Source: Carpediemonas membranifera (Eukaryota; Fornicata). From it: 64,000 nucleotides of DNA. A program made the translations under genes and the position numbers. The notes under the pieces are model-generated. The model made no database searches and had not been told where the DNA came from. It worked only from the letters and a program-made list of their open reading frames with translations. The stretch covers positions 744,001 to 808,000 of the forward strand of contig JAHDYR010000067.1 of NCBI GenBank assembly GCA_019828565.1, written 5' to 3'. Below, piece after piece: positions 1 to 7,965 of this stretch; the first letter of the stretch is position 1, and each line of letters opens with the position of its first letter.

Positions 1-168
1 GGGTATCCAGATCGGACAGAGATGGTCTTTCAGACTCTGCATCCCCGCTTCGTGCAGGATGCGGTTCGCGTGCCTGACGGTCATGGGGACTACCCCAGAG
101 CGAATCAAGGTCCTTGGACATCCAGATAAGGGTCTCAAAGGCAGGGTGATCCACGGCAGCCTCTTGCA

Positions 169-630
169 TCAACTCCTGTAGCGCGGGTCTAAGTCACGTA
201 GGTCTGCGACATACGATCCCAGCCGGCAGAGAGCAACGACTAGGGCGAGCTGACGGTGGGACTCGGCAATGTCGTACTTCAGAGCACCCGTGAGCTTGTC
301 GTACTCTTCCTCAGTCAGCACCTGGCGTGCCGGAAGCGTGTGAGTCCTTATCCTGCAAATTAGGTCGGTTTCGGCACCAGCAGTGCGAAGAAGGCGAACG
401 AGAGCCTGTTGAGGCATCGAGATGGACTTGTACCGTCCAAAACGGCAACAGAAGGACAGAGAGTCCAGAAACTGTTCGAATACGTCACTATTTTGTCGGA
501 TCTCTGTGATAATAACAACATCAGCATCCTCATCGTCGCACTCAAGGTAAACGCACAGTTTTTGATATGTCTGCTTGTATTGCTCCTTCGTAGAGCGCTT
601 CAGTCCCTCTAGAGCGTGCTTCAGCAGCAT
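169..630 (-). CDS. possible tyrosine-recombinase-like protein, N-terminal part
   Basis: A 153-codon reading frame. The first third (STKEQYKQTYQKLCVYL) resembles the helical core-binding domain that precedes phage-integrase/Crypton-type catalytic domains. Near the end, LCRLGSYVADLRDLD has the spacing of the block that carries the first catalytic Arg in such enzymes (G-x-x-x-x-DL-x-x-L), but the Arg is not in the canonical place. The frame stops at 169; a shift of one base would extend it to the window edge. No H-x-x-R or Tyr motif is visible before position 1. The gene is outside the tandem unit. It could equally be an unrelated helical protein. Confidence 0.3.
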   Translation of the reverse strand: MLLKHALEGLKRSTKEQYKQTYQKLCVYLECDDEDADVVIITEIRQNSDVFEQFLDSLSFCCRFGRYKSISMPQQALVRLLRTAGAETDLICRIRTHTLPARQVLTEEEYDKLTGALKYDIAESHRQLALVVALCRLGSYVADLRDLDPRYRS

Positions 631-794
631 TTCGATCGAGATTAAAAATCACCCGAATTCTGGCTCTGTTCTGGCCGCTGCAGGCACCGCTGGGCGCGAT
701 AGAGCTCGGAGCGGCGTTGTCTCGCCAAAAGAGCATATTGCTCCCGGTGAAAATTTGAACCCACGATCAGGAGCTGGCACGCGAGTCTCTTCCC

Positions 795-993
795 TCTATG
801 CCACGACTTATGGAAATCCGCCCTTATTAATCTCCTACAGGAACACTTAGCCACTTTTGGAGGTATGAGCGACCGGGAGGTGGAGATTGACATTTATGGT
901 ATGGCTACCCCTACTCGGGCAGACTATTATAACGCGAGGCCGATCAGACCTCTGCTGGCAGCTATACTGAGGAGAAAACGAGCCAATCAGCGC
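795..993 (+). other. unassigned open frame running into the gap
   Basis: A frame is open from about 795 to the N run. It reads KSALINLLQEHLATFGG and then MSDREVEIDIYGMATPTRA, and ends with a basic stretch. Its composition is protein-like but the family is not recognised. The 640-795 stretch between it and the recombinase-like frame shows nothing I can name. The true relation to the array is unknown because the gap follows. Confidence 0.25.
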
Positions 994-1093
994 NNNNNNN
1001 NNNNNNNNNNNNNNNNNNNNNNNNNNNNNNNNNNNNNNNNNNNNNNNNNNNNNNNNNNNNNNNNNNNNNNNNNNNNNNNNNNNNNNNNNNNNN
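994..1093. other. assembly gap (100 N)
   Basis: Exactly 100 N, the usual placeholder for a scaffold gap of unknown size. The sequence to its right begins in the middle of unit gene e, so the left edge of the array and any further copies lie in the gap. Confidence 0.99.
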
Positions 1094-1402
1094 CTGGTGC
1101 AGTTGTCCGCTCAGGTCCGCTCCCGTAATGACTCGCGGAAGAGAAGGCATGCAGCCTTTGATGTTGTCCATCTCAACCTAATGAATTGCGATGAGATCTG
1201 TGTTAACAAGAAGTGTAGGGTCTGACATACATGATGAATGAGTAGTTCAGACAGTCGAGGTTCCTCTGAAGTCGCCAGATCTCTGTTGAAGAAGGCCCTG
1301 ACAGACGGCAAGAGCTCAGACTTGTCCTGAAAGCTTGACTATTGAATATAGGCCTTGTGTTGCGATAGTCATCGTCAGCCATGTCGGAAGTGGCGTTTCC
1401 AT
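1094..1402 (-). pseudogene. gene e, N-terminal part (unit 1)
   Basis: Only the first roughly 85 codons and the short-intron region survive to the right of the gap. Several 1-nt indels are present. See 11635-12561 for the description. Confidence 0.6.
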
Positions 1403-1517
1403 TGTTTTTCACCAAACAAGTGACGTAATGTGAAAATTGTGAAACTACCAATGTTGAAAGAAATTGGTAGTTGGGGAAACACACCAAATGGGATGTACTG
1501 GACCAATAAAAACTCCT

Positions 1518-2781
1518 TTACTCACTACTCAGCGCGTGCATGAGCGCGAAAATGCAGCAAACAAGCTCCTCACCCATGTCTGCCAACTCGCAAACCATCA
1601 CCCCAGACTCTTCGTCCCATGCCAAAAGCCGTATAATCGTTGAGCGTACTGCCAACATCTCGTCAACGAGCTCCTGGAAGAGGCGCACCACCGCCGCCGT
1701 GGCATGGAATTGGTGCCTTGCCTCCATGTGGCTGCGAATGGCGAACCATGAGCGAGCTTGTCTGCAGCGATTGGTGGACTCGGACACGACGAAGCCTGTT
1801 CAGCGGGGGACTGAGTAGTCCTGGCGACCGAACGAGCGAATACCCGTTAAGAACGTGCAGATGAGGGTGGTCTGCTCGGTCAAACACAGCTTCTCGATCA
1901 TGGCCCTGACCTGTGCAACTCGGCTCGGACCTCCTGGTTCTTGATGAACTCTCTCTCAAAGAACTCCTCGAGGAGGTAAAAAGAGGAATGCGGAGATGAT
2001 CGTGAAGAAGAGGCTGGGCAGTGAGCCTGCTGTTGACATAGAGTGTCTGGGCACATGGCTTCTCCGCCTTGTCTGCTTGCCCAGGAGGGAGCAACGCCAG
2101 CTTTGTCTGAGTGTGCCTGCAGACTGAGCATGACGATGGAACAGGTGGCACATGGACGCGGCCAGAAGTGGAATGCGACTTTTGCTGTCGGTGACAGGCT
2201 CGGTTGAGTAGTAAAAGAGCCTGGAGATAGCCAATGGAGTCGCACAATATCTTGGACGGACTCGGGAAAACCTCGTAATCCCTCGTTCGTGGTGTTCGCC
2301 ATGCGAACTCTGGCAACGAACTGCTCGTTGCACCCGACAGTGCGGTCAATACTGCGGTTGGATGACATGCGCTGGAGCTTGCGCTTGTCTACGGCAGTTG
2401 CGTTCCGATCAGCGGGGAAGCTGGCGCATAGCCGTGCCACTTGCTCGAGCAGGCGGTGCGAGTTGTGCATGATCGGAGGACAAAAGACAACTCGCTCCGT
2501 GTGGATGACTCGGGGCTCTGGCCCGGTTCTCGAAGATGGCCCTCTTGTCGGAGAAGTTGCCATACTCCTCTTTCGGGTCCTGCACACGGTCGGGGTCAGC
2601 CTGCACGGCGTGGAACGCTGCCTTCTGCTCGAGCAAATCATGCAAGGTGACCCGAGAGTGCGCCGGAATGGGGGTGCAGCGCCTTGTGGTCTCGACGGAT
2701 GCTGTTGAAGGGCTGGGGATAGTGCCCTCCATTACCCTCGATGCCGGATGACAGCTTCCTGATGGCCGCGTGATCGCCCAT
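1518..2781 (-). CDS. gene f, unrecognised protein (unit 1)
   Basis: Same gene as 12688-13934. Here the C-terminal frame stays open to a TAA at 1518 (ending HALSSE), and an extra base near 1770 keeps the last exon in the frame expected from upstream. This copy probably shows the true C-terminus better than units 2, 3 and 5. The poly-A run at about 1978 is 5 long here and 7-8 elsewhere, which breaks the frame. Confidence 0.55.
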
Positions 2782-2952
2782 GACGATGACTTGGTCGAAG
2801 GTGGTGACCTGGTCAGTTCCTCTGATCGGTATGAGGGCTTGATAGATCCGCTCGACTTCTTCCTCAACGAGTTGAAGGGTTTCCCTCCTCCGTCAGCTCC
2901 TTCTCACCGGCAAGACACTCAACGAGGTCCGGAAGGGGGGGGAGTGATGCGG

Positions 2953-4089
2953 TTAGGGGAACGTGAAGCCTGACGGGTCGTAGATGCGGATCTTGAACGT
3001 TGCGGTATGTCCCTTCCATGCGTCGAGCCACAGGAGTAGTTTTAGTGGTTGGAACTCGACATGGCCTGGGTCCTGAAGGGCACGAGAGCAACGCTCGAAG
3101 TTCGTCTGGTCAGACTCGAGCCACTCCGGGTGAAGCACTGCCTGCTGCAGATGGTACACGCCATCGAACCACACCGTTTCCACCTTGTCCCGGGTCGAGC
3201 TGTTCGGTCGCTTGCCCAGATGGGCGATACCTACACTGCCTTTGAGGGACTGGTAGTGCTGGACAGCGTCGGATTCGCTGTCATGGTGGAGGGGTGAGGC
3301 GTCCGGTCGCTCCCAAGTGTGGTCGGCGACGAGGTCGTGGTCGAAAAAAACGGAGTCGGCTCGGCTCCGTCGGCTACAGTCAAACGGTTCGTGAGCTCAA
3401 GTCGCGACTGCGTGCCGGACATGGTACGCCGCCATGTTGTATTGCCTGAGACCGACCTGCACGGCACGAGATGCTTGACGAAGGCGCGCTCCTCCTCAGT
3501 GAGGGCCTCTGAGACACCAGATATTCTGGTCATGTCAATGCCAAGGTCCTTAATGAGCACCTCCGCGGTCTTGTTCTTCGAGATCGGCTTTCCAAAGCCG
3601 GCGGGAGATGTTGTTGATGAGCTTAAAGAGCTCTTGGGTCGAGTTGAAGCCATTGCGGACGTACATCCGGGATCGATGTGAGCTCCATGATCTCAGAAAA
3701 GTTGGCGGAGCGCTCCTCTGAGTCGTTGTAGTCCTGCACAGCACGCTCCTGGATGGCGTGGGTGCGGTAATCGTCCCGTACGAAGACAGGGTGAGGAGGG
3801 TGTTGATTTCCGTGTGCGGTTGCGGCACGTTGGAAGGGACGGGGAGTCTGCTGGAGGGCGGAAGAACCTTGCGTCGTGAATGCGCTGGGAGATCAGGTCC
3901 GCCTCCTCCATCTCGCGGACGAGCTGGCAGAATTGCTCGCGCTGAGGTCTTGTTCTGGCGGAGTTGAGGCCAATTCCGACCATGGCGAAAGTAGGTACAG
4001 CCAAGAAGGTAATTCATGCGCTCAACTGAGCGTGGCTGGTCATCATATATTGTACCGATGTGGCTCTCGAACACAATATGAGCAACCAT
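2953..4089 (-). CDS. gene g, unrecognised protein (unit 1)
   Basis: See 14101-15229. This copy has extra bases near 3297 and 3595 that shift the frame. Private substitutions are present at about 3152, 3200 and 3213. Confidence 0.6.
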
Positions 4090-4268
4090 GATTTCTGTAG
4101 AGTTTAAAAAAAACAAGATTTTTGTGCAAAAAACTAGGCAGGTACATGCGCAACGGTCTGTGAGATAAATCAGACAATTTGGCTGTTGCTATAGCTCTAT
4201 AAGAGCAGCTACAACTGCGCTGCCGGGGTTCCTTCTTCTTCTCTGGCCGTTTCAACACTATTTCACAA

Positions 4269-4296
4269 TTTCACCAGTTTCACACAATTGGTGAAA
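4269..4296. promoter_or_regulatory. inverted repeat in the g/h divergent promoter
   Basis: TTTCACCA (4269-4276) and TGGTGAAA (4289-4296), 8/8 paired, with a 12-nt spacer that itself contains TTTCAC. Present in units 3 and 5 (about 26574-26600 and 49001-49028); unit 2 has a substituted left arm (CTCTCACCA at 15409). Further TTTCACA copies lie just outside. Confidence 0.5.
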
Positions 4297-4405
4297 CAAT
4301 GTTCAGAACTCCTTCAGTTTATGGACGTTGGCTCCGAAACTAAAGCAGTGTGTGTATGAGAGTGCCTGATTAAGATTCATCTGATTTTTCATCTGCATTA
4401 CTTGC

Positions 4406-5355
4406 GAATTTGCTGTTGTGCTCCTTGTGCACAAAAAAAAGCAAATCTGGATTTGATCTCGAATATTGCCATGATGAAGGCGACACAAAAATGCTCATTT
4501 GCCAACCAGTGCAGCTAGAAGAAAAATGGTAAAAAGTTATGGATACTGCATGGGATGAGGGCCCCCGTTGATGTGTTAAACGGCCATGATCGACCGCTCA
4601 ACGTCAGCGCCTCTTTGGGCACCTTCTGCGGCGGTGGATCATGCCAATTGCCGATCTCAGCTCTATGGAGCTAAGTGCACTTGAGCTCTGAGCCAAGTCT
4701 TCTGATTCCATCTTATCGCCGATAAAAAAATTGCAAATTTTTGAGATACAGAAGATTGAATCTGTCCCCAGAAAACCGAACATACTCCGATGATGTATAC
4801 TGACTATATACCACCGTAGTATGGCCTGCTTTCTGGGGGACAGCTCAGTCTTTTGATTGGTTGATTCAGTCATTAGTTCCCGGCGACTGAGAAGGAGTTG
4901 ACGCATAAAAACAACAGAGGATACTCTTTAGAACACACAGACTTTGCTGACAAGGCCACTTGGTCGTACGACCACTTTTGCCTTCGACCTTAAAATGCGA
5001 GAGGCAATTTGCTCGACCACCAATCTCGCACATGTTACATCAAGCATGGATATGTCATTAATGCACTCGCATCTATCATTTCAGCTGCTTCTTAGGACTT
5101 CCGAACGCCCTGAAGCACGAATAAAGGAATTTGCGTTTATCCTCCGTATATCCCCGGATTAACTGGCCATTCTAACAGTATGTCCATACTCTCCCTTCTT
5201 GAACCCCATAGAGGTAGTATTCGGCCAAGTCAAGGCCTATGTCGCCACGCATTTTTAAGGAAGAAGGCCGTTTGCCCAGTATCCTCCATGCCTTCGACCT
5301 GGTCAAGGACTCTGACATCCTCGGACTCTACGCCAAGCATGGCTATGCTTTGTAA
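4406..5355 (+). pseudogene. gene h, DDE_3 transposase (unit 1)
   Basis: See 15546-16494. The 33-nt intron is at 5146-5178. Extra bases near 5100 and 5134 alter the frame just upstream of it. The C-terminal exon ends KHGYAL at 5355. Confidence 0.6.
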
Positions 5356-5362
5356 ATGCTGT

Positions 5363-5804
5363 TTATTCAAGTAGCGCTTGGCTTTCGGCCACGGAAACAT
5401 CAGAAGGCGACGGAGCTTCCTCAAGGCTAGCAACGAATGAGATAACGCGGGAGTACACTTCTGGGCGGACGGGAATGCTGATGAAGGTCGGCTTTTGAGC
5501 CTCTCTACGGCGGGGGACGTAGTCGCTGGATGACGGTGTCGTGTGAGGGGTCATAAGACCGGCTGGTGGCGTAGCTACGGTTGCAGTTGCATTGTCGATT
5601 TCATATGCCCATGCCGCGATGATTTTTTTCCAGGCAGCGAGCGCGAGAGCTCATTGTCTCGTACCAACTCCTTCATCCGGGGCGTTAACACCGCGTCAAC
5701 GGCTGCTTGATCGCTGTTTACCTCCAATACGTTTTTTTGAATGGGCATCCATTGGCGTTATGACCGGTAACACGGCACCTACTGCATGTTACAGTTCTCG
5801 ACAT
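5363..5804 (-). CDS. gene i, CCHC zinc-knuckle protein (unit 1)
   Basis: See 50086-50523, the only uninterrupted copy. Here a run of 7 T at about 5622-5628 and a shortened T run near 5497 shift the frame. Confidence 0.55.
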
Positions 5805-5869
5805 CAGCTTCCCATCAAAAAGTTCTTCTCCCAATCAAACTTCTGGACACTTTTTAGATCAAAACTGCA

Positions 5870-6228
5870 ATAACCATTTTTTTGCCCTTGATCGGGTTTC
5901 GAATAAACCTCACTTCGTCATTAGTTCTCTTTATTTGGCCACAGTAAGCTTACTCACCGCCATGGACTATCAAACGATTTCAGCCCCTTTTCTCAACGAC
6001 ATTCGTTCCGAAACGGCCTTCTGCAGCTTCAACGACAAGTTCGAGGCCTATTCCGCCCAAGTTCCCGACGACAGAGCACTATCTGTCCGTATGCTCATTT
6101 CCAGCCGTGTTTTACGCCTGATCCGCCTTCGCATTGACAACTTTGACGACCTTCCAGATGAAAACGTCCTGTCGGCGATCTACTCCGCCTTCTTCGCTCC
6201 CAAGAGCACTCAGGCCGTTCTGTCTAAG
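5870..6228 (+). mobile_element. gypsy A LTR + gag fragment (unit 1)
   Basis: LTR remnant at 5870-5943 lacking the first 18 bp of the 90-bp LTR, then the gag start ATG at 5962 and 89 gag codons cut at CTGTCTAAG. The reading frame is intact up to the junction. Confidence 0.9.
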
Positions 6229-6943
6229 GTAAGCAGTCCTGCAGGACGAGTTCGTTGGCAAGCATTTTCTCCGGAGTGAGAATGATGCACGTATGCTCGT
6301 ATGCCTGGGTCGAAATGGACTGCTTAAGCAGAGAGAACTCGCTATTGTCCGCTCCGGTACAGGTGGCGAAGTAGATGAGCCGAACCCGGCTGGTGGTGAC
6401 GAGGGATGGCTCACGGAAAGCGAAGAGGATCATCTGTACGATATCGTGAAGGTACAGGAACTCGTTAGCGCTCGCATTAACGATCATTCTCGACGTTGTG
6501 GTCTCGCTGTGGCCAGAAACAACCCAGAATGTCTCGAAATTGGCGAATTCTGCAGCCAACTGTTGCAGTATGGAGCCGAGGTGGGTCGTCGAGACGAAAC
6601 TGACGGCAACCGTGGTGAGCCACTCGTCGCTGACGAGATCGAGGATGGCCTTCATGCGCTTGTGGTACCCCTCGGAGCCAGCAAGCCCGGTGACAGTGAA
6701 GACCGGGTTCGCACAAGTAGGTGCTTCGAAGCCATGGACTGGCTCGAGCAGGATAACGATGCGGCGGTTCACAAGCTTGCTCAGGGTGAAGGGGCAGTCA
6801 TGCGTGTACCTGATTCCGTCATATTCCTTCAGGCCCTGGTTGCGAAGGTCAGAACGCGGCCTAGTGATTCCACAGACGCATTCATACGTGAGAGGATGGT
6901 CGCTGATGCGTCTGGTACCGAATTTGCCAAATTTCCTCTCCAT
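6224..6943 (-). CDS. gene a, CHAT/caspase-like protein, 239 aa (unit 2)
   Basis: Seen: an intact 239-codon frame from ATG at 6943. A buried strand followed by SGHS (residues 143-146), then about 40 residues later a second strand and ATCTGA (193-198), reproduce the order and spacing of the strand-H and strand-C blocks of CHAT/caspase-fold cysteine peptidases, giving His145 and Cys195 as candidate dyad. An N-terminal CVC...HDC cluster (22-50) could bind metal. Family knowledge: such peptidases act in cell-death or defence signalling. Inference: a proteolytic or decayed peptidase-like protein. The last codons and stop come from the reverse strand of gag, so the natural C-terminus was lost at the duplication junction. 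A longer start at 7015 would run through the promoter inverted repeat and is less likely. The gene is divergent from the SET gene. Confidence 0.5.
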   Translation of the reverse strand: MERKFGKFGTRRISDHPLTYECVCGITRPRSDLRNQGLKEYDGIRYTHDCPFTLSKLVNRRIVILLEPVHGFEAPTCANPVFTVTGLAGSEGYHKRMKAILDLVSDEWLTTVAVSFVSTTHLGSILQQLAAEFANFETFWVVSGHSETTTSRMIVNASANEFLYLHDIVQMILFAFREPSLVTTSRVRLIYFATCTGADNSEFSLLKQSISTQAYEHTCIILTPEKMLANELVLQDCLP

Positions 6944-6947
6944 TTGG

Positions 6948-6980
6948 CAACTACCACTTTTTTTCCAACACTGGTAGTTG
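6948..6980. promoter_or_regulatory. inverted repeat in the a/b divergent promoter
   Basis: CAACTACCA (6948-6956) and TGGTAGTTG (6972-6980), 9/9 paired, with a 15-nt T-rich spacer. It sits 5 bp upstream of the gene a ATG and within the shared a/b promoter region. It recurs at 18091-18123, 29252-29284 and (one substitution) about 40511-40542. The arm core AACTACCA is the same as in the repeat upstream of gene e, so both could bind one factor. Confidence 0.6.
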
Positions 6981-7126
6981 GCCGAACCAGCTATAGGGAA
7001 GGATATGGACCACAATAAGCAAGCATTCTGGTGTTACAGATAAGATATTGTATGTGTGTCCTTTACGGTGTGAGACGGCCCCATCAATCCCGAGAAATAC
7101 CGCGTGTCCGTTTGCAAAAAAATCAG

Positions 7127-7939
7127 ATGGCGAGAAGAAAGGCGCTCCCACCAAAGCCGCAGCCTGGGGGTATCAGAATACCCATTACGTCCACTGCGGG
7201 CAAGACGCCGCCGTCTGCGCCTTCAAATGATTCTCAGGAGGATTCCTCAAGCGAAGATTCCATCATTGAATCCGTTGTGCATACTCAGGCACTGCATCCG
7301 GATCTGGTCGCCGCGATCTACCCAAACACTCCCGAGGAGTCGATCAGGGGAGCTTAAGGAGGCCGAGAAGGACCTTCCTCCCCTCGAACCCCCCGAGTTG
7401 GTTATCCACCCGGCTGACCCACCCCTCCATTGCCGTTGAGGTGCAGCCTTGTCTGGCTCCCCGACCACACGGACGTGGGTAGAGGCCTCATTGCAACTGC
7501 CGCAATTGAGCCCGGAAAGCTCCTCGGCATTTACGCCGGTAGGATTGTGTCCGACGAGGACTACCACGCGAATAACAGCAACATGGTGTTTGTTCATTGT
7601 TCATTATGCCTTTTACACAGCATTTCATTCGACGCTAGCAACCTTCACGTCGACGCCGGCGAAGGTGAAGGCATTGGTGTACACCTCATCAACCACAGTG
7701 AGAGTGACACCAACTGCCAGTTCACCAACCGTTTGCTCAAGGACCTTCCAGTCCTTGCGGTTGAGTCGACGAACGTCATTCAGGCCGAAGAGTTTCTTCG
7801 TATCAGTTACGGCGAGATCTTCTTTGATGCGGGTGAGGTCTTAACCATTGCTAGGTTCCCGAGTCTGCCCATTTCTCATCCGAACTATCTCACAAGGTTC
7901 CTGGAGCAGTATCCGGCACTCAAGAAGCGGAAGAAATGA
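7127..7939 (+). CDS. gene b, SET-domain protein, about 258 aa spliced (unit 2)
   Basis: SET domains transfer methyl groups from S-adenosylmethionine to lysines, usually on histones. The spliced product has a basic, Pro-rich and Ser/Asp/Glu-rich N-terminus (1-60), then GRGLIA (about 117) with the turn EPGKLLGIYAG, the signature NHSESDTNC (about 177-185) and VIQAEEFLRISYGE (about 205-218), all in SET order. No Cys-rich pre-SET or post-SET is seen; the C-terminus is lysine-rich (KKRKK). A 32-nt intron (see 18729) is needed to join the strand before FDASN to NNSNM. This copy has an extra G near 7349 and an extra T in the intron. Start chosen at 7127 (CAGATGG context). The closest known compact relatives are viral-type and SMYD/Set7-like minimal SETs, but the clade is not determined. 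Confidence 0.82.
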
Positions 7940-7965
7940 ATTAAAATGTCAAAACGTCTCTTTTT

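Larger units (their letters stand above)
1094..6228. repeat. tandem unit 1 (5'-truncated by gap)
   Basis: Starts inside gene e (compare 1094 with 12251) and runs to the gag junction at 6228. It carries a few private substitutions against the other units, for example in gene g around 3150-3215, so it is not just a duplicate of the same reads. The first 400 bases are indel-rich. Confidence 0.95.

Noticed and set aside
640-790. tRNA-like look (TTTGAACCC) in the left flank
   Set aside because: No acceptor or T-stem pairing could be drawn.
1897-2641. Several 200-250-codon frames overlapping genes f and g in other phases
   Set aside because: Their continuity depends on homopolymer errors and their sequence is Arg/Ser/Pro-rich shadow type.
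6229-6244. GTAAGCAGTCCTGCAG after AAG looks like a 16-nt intron extending the gag fragment
   Set aside because: It is the start of the unit at the duplication junction; splicing it would lead gag into antisense of gene a, with no plausible product.
6944-7015. N-terminal extension of gene a (start at 7015)
   Set aside because: It would translate through the promoter inverted repeat and is low-complexity; the ATG at 6943 is a better start.
6293-7018. Long plus-strand frames opposite gene a (241 codons)
   Set aside because: Antisense shadow; the minus-strand frame carries the coherent SGHS/ATCTGA blocks.
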